A stretch of DNA of 26,366 nt from CAZEGV01 sp964511645 (GTDB lineage: Bacteria > Bacteroidota > Bacteroidia > Cytophagales > JAAEPT01), in contig CAZEGV010000037.1 of assembly GCA_964511645.1 (NCBI GenBank), positions 1 to 26,366 on the forward strand, read 5' to 3'. The position numbers and the translations under genes are program-made. Of this stretch, positions 15,004 to 24,024 are shown piece after piece; the first letter of the stretch is position 1; every line of letters begins with the position of its first letter. Below the pieces are notes generated by a model that had not been told where the DNA came from, did no database searches, and was given only the letters and a program-made list of their open reading frames with translations.

Positions 15004-15011
15004 TATATTTG
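15004..15011 (+). promoter_or_regulatory. Promoter -7 element of rpsO
   Basis: TATATTTG is an exact match to the Bacteroidota TAnnTTTG element and is followed by GC at a suitable transcript start. It lies 37 nt before the rpsO ATG. I do not see a clear upstream TTG box. Confidence 0.55.
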
Positions 15012-15047
15012 CAACCTGAAAAAGAAGAATAGAGATAAAAAAACCGT

Positions 15048-15323
15048 ATGTATTTAACATCAAAAATTAAGCAAGCACAATTCAAGAAGTTTGGTGCTGA
15101 GAAAACAGCTAAAGACACTGGTTCTGCGGAATCACAAGTAGCTTTATTTACATTTAGAATTAGTCATCTTACTGATCATTTAAAAACAAATAAAAAAGAC
15201 CATGCTTCTCGCTTAGGGCTTTTGAAACTTGTTGGTAAAAGAAGAAGACAGTTAGATTACTTGAAAAACAAAGACATTAATAGATATAGAGCGATTATTG
15301 CTGAGTTAAAAATCAGAAAATAA
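15048..15323 (+). CDS. rpsO: 30S ribosomal protein S15
   Basis: The 91-residue product shows the S15 pattern: DTGSAESQVALFTFRISHLT at about 24-43, then HLKTNKKDHASRLGLLKLVG and RRRQLDYLKNKDINRYR. S15 binds 16S rRNA early in 30S assembly, at the junction of helices 20-22. It has its own promoter element and a terminator, and is followed by pnp. rpsO-pnp linkage is common in bacteria; in E. coli the two are co-transcribed, whereas here a terminator and a new promoter element lie between them. Confidence 0.98.
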   Translation: MYLTSKIKQAQFKKFGAEKTAKDTGSAESQVALFTFRISHLTDHLKTNKKDHASRLGLLKLVGKRRRQLDYLKNKDINRYRAIIAELKIRK

Positions 15324-15342
15324 GCGATTTATTCAATAAATA

Positions 15343-15377
15343 AGAGGGAACCTTTGAAAAATAAAGTGTTCCCTTTT
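15343..15377 (+). terminator. Terminator of rpsO
   Basis: AGGGAAC (15345-15351) pairs with GTTCCCT (15368-15374), and the stem is extended by CTTT/AAAG inside. A T-run follows. It separates rpsO from pnp. Confidence 0.8.
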
Positions 15378-15385
15378 GTCGTTTG

Positions 15386-15393
15386 TATATTTG
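15386..15393 (+). promoter_or_regulatory. Promoter -7 element of pnp
   Basis: TATATTTG, an exact TAnnTTTG match, lies 9 nt after the rpsO terminator and 63 nt before the pnp ATG. The leader includes TTTAAGAATTGTTCTTTTGAG and is A/T-rich. No clear upstream TTG box is seen. Confidence 0.5.
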
Positions 15394-15456
15394 AACATGA
15401 TTTCCCTCAATTTAAGAATTGTTCTTTTGAGAAGTTAAAATAAAAAAAATATCGAG

Positions 15457-17571
15457 ATGAATATAGTAGAAAAGAAAATATCACTTGCTGATGGTCGTGA
15501 AATCATCATAGAAACAGGTAAGTTAGCTAAGCAAGCTCATGGTTCTGTAACAGTTCGTATGGGAAAAACAATTTTATTAGCAACAGTAGTTTCTAATTAT
15601 GATCCCTCAAGCGTAAACTTTTTGCCTTTATCGGTAGATTATCAGGAAAAATTTGCAGCGGCAGGTAAAATTCCTGGATCATTTTTCAGAAGAGAAGGAA
15701 GATTAACAGATAATGAGGTATTGGTATGTAGATTGGTAGACAGAGCACTTCGCCCTTTGTTTCCTAAAAAATATTACTTCGAAACTCAAGTAATGATTCA
15801 ATTAATATCGCATGGTGATGATGTATTGCCAGATTCTTTAGCAGCTTTAGCAGCTTCTGCAGCTTTAAGCGTGTCAGATATCCCATTTGCAGGACCTATC
15901 TCGGAAGTAAGAGTAGGGCGTAAAAACGGTGAGTTTATCATTAATCCTACTAAAACAGATTTAGCCCTATGTGATTTAGAACTAATGGTTGCTGCTACCG
16001 AAGAGAATATCTTGATGGTAGAAGGAGAGATGAAAGAAGTTTCTGAAGAAGAAATGGTTGAAGCACTTAAGGTAGCTCACAATGAAATCAAAAGACACTG
16101 TGTTGCTCAGAAAGAATTAGAAGTAGCAGTAGGTAAACAAGAGAAAAGAGAGTTTATCGAGCCACAATTAGACGCAGAGATATATGCAGCTGTTGAGGGG
16201 GCTTGTAAGTCTGATTTGGATGCTGTAATTTGTGAGCATATTAAAGATAAGAAAGAAAGAAGCACTAAAATTAAAGCAATACTAGCGAAGCATTTGGAAT
16301 CTTATAGTGAAGACACTGAATCGTCAGTATTAAGCGAAGCAAAACAATGTTTTTCTAAATTAGAAAAAGAAGTTGTTCGTGCTCATGTATTAGAAACTAG
16401 AATTCGTTTGGATGGTAGGAAATTAGACGAAATTCGTCCAATTTGGTCAGAAATTGATTACTTACCAGCGGCACACGGTTCTGCGGTATTTACTAGAGGG
16501 GAGACTCAATCACTTACATCTTGTACTTTAGGTACTAAAATGGATGAGCAAATGGTTGATGGAGCTGTGATTTCAGGAACGAACAAATTCTTGTTACATT
16601 ATAATTTTCCAGGTTTTTCTACTGGAGAAGTAAGACCTAATAGAGGACCAGGTAGAAGAGAAGTAGGGCATGGTAACTTAGCTTATAGAGCGTTAAAAGG
16701 TTCTATTCCAGCTGACAATCCTTATACAATTCGTTTAGTGTCAGATATTTTAGAATCAAATGGTTCTTCTTCGATGGCTACTGTTTGTGCTGGTTCACTG
16801 GCAATGATGGATGCAGGTGTTCAGGTTACTAAACCAGTATCAGGTATCGCAATGGGATTGATTACAGAAGGAGATGATTTCGCAGTACTTTCTGATATAT
16901 TAGGTGATGAAGATTATCTAGGTGACATGGACTTTAAAGTAACAGGTACTAAAGATGGTATTACGGCTTGTCAAATGGATATTAAAGTAGAAGGTCTTCC
17001 TTACGAGATTCTTACAAGTGCTTTATTACAAGCAAGAGAAGGAAGATTACATATCTTAGGTGAAATGGCTAAGACAATGGAAAGTGCTAGAACAGAATTG
17101 AAGGATTATGTACCTAGAATGGAAGTAATTGAAGTCCCTAAAGAGTTTATCGGTGCTATCATCGGACCTGGTGGAAAAATCATTCAAGATATTCAAGCTA
17201 GATCAGGTGCAACTGTTACTATCGAGGAAATCGAAAATGCAGGAAGAGTTGAAGTGTTTGCTGAAAATGCAGACAATATCAACGCCGCAATGGCAATTAT
17301 AAAAGGGATTATTACCGTGCCAGAAGTTGGTGAAACTTATGAAGGTAAAGTAGTTTCAATTCAATCTTACGGTGCTTTTGTAGAGTTTTTGCCAGGTAAA
17401 TCAGGATTGTTACACGTTTCTGAAATTATGTGGGAAAGAGTAGAAGATCCTTCTAAAATATTGACTGAAGGTGAAGATATAAAAGTGAAATTATTAGCAG
17501 TAGATCCTAAATCAGGTAAATTTAAACTTTCTAGAAAAGTTTTATTACCAAAACCTGAAACAACAGTTTAA
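15457..17571 (+). CDS. pnp: Polyribonucleotide nucleotidyltransferase (PNPase)
   Basis: The 704-residue product is full length. It holds a first RNase PH-like domain (about 5-220), with FAAAGKIPGSFFRREGR at 66-82, and a helical linker. The second, catalytic RNase PH domain (about 305-540) contains GRREVGHG at 399-406 and DEDYLGDMD at 484-492, whose aspartates bind the metal. A KH domain carries IGPGGK at 569-574, and an S1 domain spans about 625-694. PNPase degrades RNA 3' to 5' with phosphate, yielding nucleoside diphosphates, and can run in reverse. It is followed by rpoD after 59 nt. Confidence 0.98.
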   Translation: MNIVEKKISLADGREIIIETGKLAKQAHGSVTVRMGKTILLATVVSNYDPSSVNFLPLSVDYQEKFAAAGKIPGSFFRREGRLTDNEVLVCRLVDRALRPLFPKKYYFETQVMIQLISHGDDVLPDSLAALAASAALSVSDIPFAGPISEVRVGRKNGEFIINPTKTDLALCDLELMVAATEENILMVEGEMKEVSEEEMVEALKVAHNEIKRHCVAQKELEVAVGKQEKREFIEPQLDAEIYAAVEGACKSDLDAVICEHIKDKKERSTKIKAILAKHLESYSEDTESSVLSEAKQCFSKLEKEVVRAHVLETRIRLDGRKLDEIRPIWSEIDYLPAAHGSAVFTRGETQSLTSCTLGTKMDEQMVDGAVISGTNKFLLHYNFPGFSTGEVRPNRGPGRREVGHGNLAYRALKGSIPADNPYTIRLVSDILESNGSSSMATVCAGSLAMMDAGVQVTKPVSGIAMGLITEGDDFAVLSDILGDEDYLGDMDFKVTGTKDGITACQMDIKVEGLPYEILTSALLQAREGRLHILGEMAKTMESARTELKDYVPRMEVIEVPKEFIGAIIGPGGKIIQDIQARSGATVTIEEIENAGRVEVFAENADNINAAMAIIKGIITVPEVGETYEGKVVSIQSYGAFVEFLPGKSGLLHVSEIMWERVEDPSKILTEGEDIKVKLLAVDPKSGKFKLSRKVLLPKPETTV

Positions 17572-17630
17572 TAGTAGAAACTATTTGTATAGGATAAACG
17601 TTATTAATAATACATCAAGAATAACCAAGG

Positions 17631-18494
17631 ATGAGACAACTTAAGATTAGTAAACAGATTACCAACCGAGAAAGCCAATCGCTTGATAAGTACTTACAAG
17701 AAATTGGTAAGGTAGACTTATTGATGGCAGATGAAGAAGTTGAGTTAGCTCAACGGATTCGTGAAGGTGATCAATTGGCTTTAGAAAAATTAACTAAGGC
17801 TAATTTAAGGTTTGTGGTGTCTGTAGCTAAACAATATCAAAATCAAGGTTTGTCTTTAGGGGACTTGATTAATGAAGGTAACTTAGGCTTGATTAAAGCA
17901 GCACAAAGATTTGATGAAACTCGTGGGTTTAAGTTTATTTCTTATGCTGTATGGTGGATTCGCCAATCTATTCTACAAGCTCTAGCAGAGCAGTCTCGTA
18001 TTGTGAGGCTCCCTCTTAATAGAGTTGGATCGTTAAATAAAATCTCCAAAACTTTCTCTGAATTGGAGCAAAGATTTGAGCGTGAGCCATCTCCAGAAGA
18101 ATTAGCAGAAGTATTAGAAGTTTCTACTTCAGAAGTTGTTGACACACTTAAAATAAGTGGTAGACACGTATCAATGGATGCACCTTTTGTACAAGGGGAA
18201 GACAATACACTGTTAGACGTATTAGAGAATGATGCTGAAGTTAAGCCTGATCAAGGTTTAATGAGTGATTCACTTAAACGTGAAGTACAACGTGCACTAT
18301 CTACACTTACTCAAAGAGAAGCTGATGTTATTGCTTTATACTTTGGTTTGAACGGAGAGCATCCAATGACTCTTGAAGAAATTGGAGAAAGATTTGATTT
18401 GACTCGTGAAAGAGTGAGACAAATTAAAGAAAAAGCTATTCGTAGACTTAGACATACTTCAAGAAGTAAAACACTTAAACCATATTTGGGTTAA
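17631..18494 (+). CDS. rpoD: Primary sigma factor RpoD (short Bacteroidota type)
   Basis: The 287-residue protein has region 1.2 (SLDKYLQEIGKVDLL), region 2 (about 58-125, with NLRFVVSVAKQY, DLINEGNLGLIKA and GFKFISYAVWWIRQSI), region 3 and region 4. The region 4.2 helix-turn-helix is TLEEIGERFDLTRERVRQIK followed by EKAIRRLR. It lacks region 1.1 and the large non-conserved insert of E. coli sigma-70. This short form is the usual primary sigma of Bacteroidota and recognises TTTG/TAnnTTTG promoters, elements of which are seen elsewhere in this window. The gene follows pnp and precedes trxB by 6 nt. Confidence 0.97.
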   Translation: MRQLKISKQITNRESQSLDKYLQEIGKVDLLMADEEVELAQRIREGDQLALEKLTKANLRFVVSVAKQYQNQGLSLGDLINEGNLGLIKAAQRFDETRGFKFISYAVWWIRQSILQALAEQSRIVRLPLNRVGSLNKISKTFSELEQRFEREPSPEELAEVLEVSTSEVVDTLKISGRHVSMDAPFVQGEDNTLLDVLENDAEVKPDQGLMSDSLKREVQRALSTLTQREADVIALYFGLNGEHPMTLEEIGERFDLTRERVRQIKEKAIRRLRHTSRSKTLKPYLG

Positions 18495-18500
18495 TAGAGC

Positions 18501-19442
18501 ATGGTAGAGCATATTAAAGTATTGATTATTGGTTCAGGACCAGCGGGTTATACAGCAGCTATATATGCTGCAAGAGCAAGTATGAGACCTGTACTGTACC
18601 AAGGAGAGCAGCCAGGTGGTCAGTTGACTATTACAAATGAGGTAGAAAATTTCCCAGGTTACCCAGATGGAGTAAATGGCTCTCAAATGATGATGGATTT
18701 ACAAAAACAAGCAGAACGTTTTGATACCGATACTAGATATGGGTTGATTACAGAAGCAGACTTTTCTAAATATCCATTTGAATTGAAAACGGATAGTGGT
18801 GATGAATTAACGGCTGATTCTGTTATTATCTCTACAGGAGCTTCCGCTAAATGGCTAGGATTACCTTCAGAAGAAAAATTCAAACTAGGTGGTGGTGTTA
18901 CAGCTTGTGCAGTATGTGACGGGTTCTTTTATAAAGGACAAGATGTAGTTGTTGTAGGAGGTGGAGATACTGCTTGTGAAGAAGCTCATTATTTATCAAA
19001 AATATGTAAAAAAGTCTATATGATTGTACGTCGTGATGAGATGAGAGCATCTAAAATCATGAGAAAACGTGTAGAACACGCTGAAAATATAGAAGTACTG
19101 TGGAACACAGAAACAGTAGAGATTCTTGGTGATGATACTGTAACAGGTGCTCAAGTGAAAGATAGAGTAACTGGAGAAGAACGTACATTAGACATTACAG
19201 GTTTTTTCGTAGCGATTGGTCACAAACCTAATACAGGGTTATTTAAAGGTCAAATTGATATGGATGAATCAGGTTATATTATTACAAAACCTAGAACATC
19301 AGAAACTAATATAGAAGGTGTTTTTGCCTGTGGAGATGCACAAGATAAAATATACAGACAGGCTGTTACAGCAGCAGGAACTGGGTGTATGGCAGCATTA
19401 GATGCAGAAAGATTCTTAATGTCAAAAGAGGATATTGGATAG
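18501..19442 (+). CDS. trxB: Thioredoxin-disulfide reductase
   Basis: The 313-residue flavoenzyme has the FAD site GSGPAG at 11-16, the redox-active pair C136-A-V-C139 followed by D140, the NADPH site GGGDTA at 153-158 and the second FAD motif with GVFACGDAQD near 288. It moves electrons from NADPH through FAD to thioredoxin. It starts 6 nt after rpoD, so it is probably read through from it. A bacillithiol gene (bshB1) lies two genes on, so two arms of thiol redox control share this stretch. Confidence 0.97.
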   Translation: MVEHIKVLIIGSGPAGYTAAIYAARASMRPVLYQGEQPGGQLTITNEVENFPGYPDGVNGSQMMMDLQKQAERFDTDTRYGLITEADFSKYPFELKTDSGDELTADSVIISTGASAKWLGLPSEEKFKLGGGVTACAVCDGFFYKGQDVVVVGGGDTACEEAHYLSKICKKVYMIVRRDEMRASKIMRKRVEHAENIEVLWNTETVEILGDDTVTGAQVKDRVTGEERTLDITGFFVAIGHKPNTGLFKGQIDMDESGYIITKPRTSETNIEGVFACGDAQDKIYRQAVTAAGTGCMAALDAERFLMSKEDIG

Positions 19443-19460
19443 TATATAAAGATACCTTTT

Positions 19461-20474
19461 GTGAATAAAGTACTTAGTGTTCTTACCATTTTATTGAGCT
19501 TGGCAATTTGTCAGGCTCAAACTTCTCCTAACCAAGAGGTGATAGAGTTAGATACAACAGCTCTCTTTTTTGATCAATCATTTGATACCGTGGATTTTGT
19601 AGTAGTAGGTACAGTTACAGAGGAAGAAGGAGTCTCTGAACATGATGGGCATTACCATTCAGATAATGATACAACTGTAAATGCAATATCGGTAGATTCT
19701 AACACAAATGTTTTGGTGAGAAAAGTCTTAGAGGCAAAGACTTATTGGACATCTATCAACCCTAAGTACAGTGTATTTGACAGTATGACTGTAAACCCAT
19801 ACCGAACGATTTATAAAAACTTTAAAGATACTGTTCCGTTAATCTTATATGGACAAGAGGTATCTGGAGAAGAAAGAGTTAGATGGTGGAGTATGCCACT
19901 GACTCGTAAACATGAAATCACTTCAGTTTTTGGACCAAGGTGGAGTCGGTATCACTACGGTACAGATTTGAGAGTCGCTATTGGTGATTCTGTTTTGTCT
20001 TGTTTTGATGGCGTAGTCAGGATTTCTAAGTATAATAGGGGCGGATATGGACATTATGTATTAATCCGTCATCATAATGGATTAGAGACACTTTACGGAC
20101 ATCTGTCAGAGAAAATTGTAAAAGTTGGACAAGAAGTAAGGGCAGGAGAGTTAATTGGGTTAGCAGGAAATACAGGGAGAAGTACTGGACCTCATTTACA
20201 TTTTGAAATACGATATACAGGGAATGCTGTTAACCCAACTAGTATTTATAGCTTTAAGGGAGATAGTATTAAAATACAAATCCACAGTTTGACACCTCAG
20301 ACATTTAAATACGTAAAGGAAAAATACGCCCGTAAATATTACAGAGTAAGAAGAGGCGATACATTGTACAGAATTGCACGCAGGTACCGTGTGTCTATTG
20401 GTCAGATTTGTAGACTGAATAGAATATCCCGTAAAACGACCCTACGTATTGGTAGGAGATTAAGAGTTAAATAA
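19461..20474 (+). CDS. Secreted M23 peptidase with C-terminal LysM
   Basis: The 337-residue protein starts at a GTG and has a signal peptide (MNKVLSVLTILLSLAICQAQ). A spacer region to about 150 is followed by an M23 metallopeptidase domain, with metal ligands H165 and D169 (HYGTD) and H247 in HLHFE (245-249), plus H214 in YGHLS. A single LysM lies at about 293-337 (YYRVRRGDTLYRIARRYRVS) and is very rich in Arg. The LysM should bind peptidoglycan and the M23 domain should cut cross-link peptides, or serve as an amidase activator if catalysis is lost. The zinc residues are present, so activity is plausible. It is 18 nt downstream of trxB. Confidence 0.93.
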   Translation: MNKVLSVLTILLSLAICQAQTSPNQEVIELDTTALFFDQSFDTVDFVVVGTVTEEEGVSEHDGHYHSDNDTTVNAISVDSNTNVLVRKVLEAKTYWTSINPKYSVFDSMTVNPYRTIYKNFKDTVPLILYGQEVSGEERVRWWSMPLTRKHEITSVFGPRWSRYHYGTDLRVAIGDSVLSCFDGVVRISKYNRGGYGHYVLIRHHNGLETLYGHLSEKIVKVGQEVRAGELIGLAGNTGRSTGPHLHFEIRYTGNAVNPTSIYSFKGDSIKIQIHSLTPQTFKYVKEKYARKYYRVRRGDTLYRIARRYRVSIGQICRLNRISRKTTLRIGRRLRVK

Positions 20475-20475
20475 T

Positions 20476-21192
20476 ATGAAACTAGATGTATTATGTATTG
20501 CTGCTCATCCAGATGATGTAGAGTTGGCATGTTCGGGCACAGTGCTGTCTTTGGTGAAAAAAGGAAAAAAAGTAGGAATTATAGACTTAACAAGGGGAGA
20601 GTTAGGCACTAGAGGAACAGCAGAATTGAGAGCCGAAGAAAGTAAAGCCTCAGCAAGTGTGTTAGGACTTTCAGCTAGAGAAAACCTTGACTTGGGAGAT
20701 GGTATTTTTATTAATTCTTTTGATAATCAGCTCAAACTAGTTCAGATGATTCGTAAGTATCAACCAGATTTGATATTGTCTAATGCTGTACAAGATAGAC
20801 ATCCTGATCATGGGAAATCGGCAAAAATGGCTACTGACTCTATTTTTTTATCAGGCTTAAGAAAAATCACGACAAAACATGAAGGATTAGAACAAGAAGC
20901 ATGGAGACCTAAAAACCATTATCATTATATTCAAAACGATTATATAGAACCAGATTTTGTGGTAGACATAAGCCAATACTGGGAGGAAAGAATGAAGTCT
21001 GTTTATGCTTTTAAAAGTCAGTTTTTTGACCCAACAAGCAAAGAACCAGAAACCCATATTTCATCAAAACGTTTCACTGACTTCTTAGAAGCTCGTGCTA
21101 GAGAAATGGGGAATAAAATTGGTGTGAATTTTGCAGAAGGATTCACGGTAGAACGTACTATTGGAATTGAAGACATAAGTTTACTGAAATGA
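20476..21192 (+). CDS. bshB1: Bacillithiol biosynthesis deacetylase BshB1
   Basis: The 238-residue enzyme has the PIG-L/LmbE zinc site: H11 and D14 in AHPDDVEL (10-17) and H112 in DRHPDHGKSA. The stretch DLTRGELGTRGTAELRAEES (37-56) is the one I associate with BshB1 rather than other deacetylases of the superfamily. It removes the acetyl group from GlcNAc-malate to give GlcN-malate in bacillithiol synthesis. bshA and bshC are not in the window. It is 1 nt after the M23 peptidase gene and overlaps the next gene by 4 nt (ATGA). Confidence 0.93.
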   Translation: MKLDVLCIAAHPDDVELACSGTVLSLVKKGKKVGIIDLTRGELGTRGTAELRAEESKASASVLGLSARENLDLGDGIFINSFDNQLKLVQMIRKYQPDLILSNAVQDRHPDHGKSAKMATDSIFLSGLRKITTKHEGLEQEAWRPKNHYHYIQNDYIEPDFVVDISQYWEERMKSVYAFKSQFFDPTSKEPETHISSKRFTDFLEARAREMGNKIGVNFAEGFTVERTIGIEDISLLK

Positions 21193-23009
21193 AAAAAATA
21201 GCCTTATTGTTGTTGTCTTTTTTTATGATGATAAATACATTCTCACAAGGGAAGTATTGTAAAGAAGATTTGTTTCCAGCAGTGGGGACTAATAAAATGT
21301 GGGGTTATATAGATGTTCAGAAACACTGGAAAATCCAACCTGTTTTTGATTATGCATATCCTTTTACTGGTGCAATGGCTTTGGTCAAAAGAAAAGGAAA
21401 AATGGGAGCGGTTAACTGTAAAGGAAAGTTAATTGTACGTTGCGAATATGATGAAATCACACCTTTTTTGGGTGGTAGAGCATGGTTTAGGAAAGGGGAG
21501 AAGTGGGGGTTGATAAAAGAAGATGCTACAATTTTACTCCCTGTTGAGTTTGACGAAATAAAAGAAATCGCAAAATATACAGACCAAACATGGGTAAAGA
21601 AATCAGGTAAATGGGGTTTGTATGATAAATATGCAGAGAAGTTTGTTTGGGAGGTTCAGTTTAATGAATATACTCAAACAATAAGTTCTTCTTACGCCTT
21701 CGTGAAAAAAGACTTGAAATTTGGTTTGGTGTCTACGGTAGCTTCTAAATTATTATTGGATTATCAATACCAAGTGATTGAAGGTTATAAGTCACGTATT
21801 TTTATTTTACAAAAAAATGATAACTATGGGGTCATTAATTACAAAGGAAAGAAAATTTTAGCATTTGATTTTAAGACCATAACATTAGATGATACTAGAC
21901 TTATTGCTCAGAATCAAAGGGGTAAATATACTTTGTATGATTTATGGGGGAACAAATTGACCAAGGATTTATATAATGAGATGTCGTCATTTTCAAATGG
22001 AATTTCAAAAGTAAAAATAGGGACAGAAGAGCAATACATTACCCGTAAAGGAAAAAAGATTTTTAAAGAAGCCTACACCTATTTGAACTATTATCCTATC
22101 CAGAATGTGTTTGTAGCCAGACAAGAAGCTGGATCTTACTTGATGTTGCCTAATAGACGAAAATTAAGTGTAGAATTTGATGAGATACAATCAGGTGGAC
22201 AGTATTTTGTAGCTTCCAAAGAGAATGATTTGTTGTTGTTGAGCAGTTTAGGAAAACAGATGTCAGGAGAGTATGCTGAAATTAAGCTAGGAGATTCCAT
22301 GTCTTATGTCCGTGTAATTCCTTCAGGGAACATAAAAACTTGTTTTTATGATACGAAGTTAGATAAAAGAGTATCGGCTTTTTATGGTGAACTAGCTAAG
22401 ATGGATGATGGTTACGCATTATTTAAAAACAATACTAAAATGGGGGTTCTTGATTTATCATATCAAGAGCGAATTACAAATCAGGATAAGATAGATGTCG
22501 TCTCAATTGTAGGAAGCCCATTTTTTATTACAAATCAAAATGGAAAAGAAACAGTATATGATAGCAGGTTTAAAAAAATAATAGACCAAGATTATACCAA
22601 AATAACTTTAGCGGAGAGGTATTTTATAGCGACTGATCTAAAAGCAAAAAAAACATTATTTAATACTCAAGGAAAAACCTTGATAGAATCTGGGAATAAA
22701 AACTTATCCTACCTAGGACTTAATAAATTTGCGGTAAGCAAAAAAGGAAAAATATACCAAGTATTAAACAGTAAAGGGGAGGTTTTATATAAAGGAGCTT
22801 CGTTTGAAGCGATACAAGTAATTGGGTTTAATTATTTTCCAGCCAAAAGAAATGGTAAATGGGGTTATATTAATCACAAAAATGGGAAAGTGGTAGTTGA
22901 TTTTATTTATGATACAGCAGAACCTCACCAAAAAGAAAGTAAAAAAGCAAAAGTCACCAAGGATGGTAAAGTATACTACCTTGACTTGAGAGGGAAAGTT
23001 TTAAAATAA
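21189..23009 (+). CDS. Secreted WG-repeat protein
   Basis: The 606-residue protein has a signal peptide (MKKIALLLLSFFMMINTFSQ) and then many WG-type repeats. Examples are MWGYIDVQKHWKIQPVFDYA near 32-51, GKMGAVNCKGKLIVRCEYDE near 68-87, EKWGLIKEDATILLPVEFDE and, at the end, GKWGYINHKNGKVVVDFIYD. Repeats in the middle have lost the W-G pair but keep the G-K-x-hydrophobic spacing, so the whole chain is probably one long array. WG-repeat proteins are common in Bacteroidota and are thought to act in binding. No enzyme motif is seen. The overlap with bshB1 points to coupled translation. The end of the gene forms part of a terminator hairpin. Confidence 0.92.
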   Translation: MKKIALLLLSFFMMINTFSQGKYCKEDLFPAVGTNKMWGYIDVQKHWKIQPVFDYAYPFTGAMALVKRKGKMGAVNCKGKLIVRCEYDEITPFLGGRAWFRKGEKWGLIKEDATILLPVEFDEIKEIAKYTDQTWVKKSGKWGLYDKYAEKFVWEVQFNEYTQTISSSYAFVKKDLKFGLVSTVASKLLLDYQYQVIEGYKSRIFILQKNDNYGVINYKGKKILAFDFKTITLDDTRLIAQNQRGKYTLYDLWGNKLTKDLYNEMSSFSNGISKVKIGTEEQYITRKGKKIFKEAYTYLNYYPIQNVFVARQEAGSYLMLPNRRKLSVEFDEIQSGGQYFVASKENDLLLLSSLGKQMSGEYAEIKLGDSMSYVRVIPSGNIKTCFYDTKLDKRVSAFYGELAKMDDGYALFKNNTKMGVLDLSYQERITNQDKIDVVSIVGSPFFITNQNGKETVYDSRFKKIIDQDYTKITLAERYFIATDLKAKKTLFNTQGKTLIESGNKNLSYLGLNKFAVSKKGKIYQVLNSKGEVLYKGASFEAIQVIGFNYFPAKRNGKWGYINHKNGKVVVDFIYDTAEPHQKESKKAKVTKDGKVYYLDLRGKVLK

Positions 23010-23038
23010 TTTTTTATTCATAGTCGAATAAAAAATTA
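23007..23038. terminator. Hairpin over both stop codons of a convergent pair
   Basis: TAATTTTTTATTC (23007-23019) and GAATAAAAAATTA (23026-23038) form a perfect 13-bp stem with a 6-nt loop. The left arm includes the TAA stop of the WG-repeat gene and, on the other strand, the stop of the GT9 gene (23014-23016). The right arm lies within the last codons of the GT9 gene. T-runs on both strands suit a two-way terminator, though the stem is A/T-rich. Confidence 0.7.
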
Positions 23039-24024
23039 AATTTGATGTCATTCATACACTTGAAATGACCTTTAGGACATTTGTCATAACCGATTTTAGA
23101 ACAAGGTCGACAGGATAAACTTTTATTTTCAAAAATCGTAAACTTGGTTTGATAGGGATACATCCCAAATTCTGGTACAGTATTTCCCCAGATAGAAAAA
23201 ATTTCTTTTTGAAAAGCTGCAGCAATATGCATCATTCCTGTGTCATGGGTAAATACGGCACTAGACTGCTTTGCTATAGAAGCTGATTGATTCAGATTAA
23301 ACCTTCCGCAACCGTTGTATACGATGGTGTTTTTGTTGAGTTGATTGTGTAATCTCCGTTCTTCTTTTTCTAATGTAGGATTAAAGAAATGAATGATTTT
23401 TTCCGCCATTTCAACATCCTCTTTTCCACCTAACAGTACAATTGGACGATTAATTCTTTCGCAAACTTCTATGAGTTTATTACAAGGTAGCCTCTTGGTG
23501 GTATGCTGACCGCCAATAGCAAAAGCAATAAAATTTTGACGATGACTTTCTGGTAGCCAATCTATTTCAACAATGTCTTTATGTGGGATATAATAATCTA
23601 ATCCCTTATCATCATTTTTGATTCCTAAATTTTCTATCGTTTTCATATACCGATCCACAATGTGAGTATTCGGCATTTTGTTTATTTTAAAGCTTGTGAG
23701 TAGTGTTTTTTTGATATTGAGTTTATCAAAAGTGTAAGCTTTTACACCAAGCCTGAATTTAATTATCCTAGTTCTGAAGTTGTTATGTAAATCTATTATA
23801 TAATCAAATTTTTCTAATTTCAGTTCTTTGATAAGAGTAGAAAGTGAGTTAGGAAGTATATGTGTCTTACTTATATATGGATTTTCTGAAACTAAATTTT
23901 GATAACTTTTTTTTGTACAAAAATGTATTTCTACATCTTTTCCTTGCTCTTTTAGGCAACGAATAACTGGAGTAGTGAGCACTATGTCACCAATTGAAGA
24001 AAAACGAATAATTAAAACTTTCAT
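23014..24024 (-). CDS. Glycosyltransferase family 9 (heptosyltransferase-like)
   Basis: The 336-residue protein starts MKVLIIRFSSIGDIVLTTPV, the GT9 N-terminus, and has the nucleotide-sugar site region AFAIGGQHTTKRLP at about 167-180 and THDTGMMHIAAA at 259-270. Four cysteines near the end (C305, C308, C316, C323) have the spacing of a possible metal-binding cluster. GT9 enzymes add ADP-heptose to lipopolysaccharide core. In Bacteroidota the donor and acceptor may differ, so only the fold and general envelope role are claimed. Its start overlaps the stop of the PolX-like gene by 1 nt. Confidence 0.9.
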   Translation of the reverse strand: MKVLIIRFSSIGDIVLTTPVIRCLKEQGKDVEIHFCTKKSYQNLVSENPYISKTHILPNSLSTLIKELKLEKFDYIIDLHNNFRTRIIKFRLGVKAYTFDKLNIKKTLLTSFKINKMPNTHIVDRYMKTIENLGIKNDDKGLDYYIPHKDIVEIDWLPESHRQNFIAFAIGGQHTTKRLPCNKLIEVCERINRPIVLLGGKEDVEMAEKIIHFFNPTLEKEERRLHNQLNKNTIVYNGCGRFNLNQSASIAKQSSAVFTHDTGMMHIAAAFQKEIFSIWGNTVPEFGMYPYQTKFTIFENKSLSCRPCSKIGYDKCPKGHFKCMNDIKFNFLFDYE

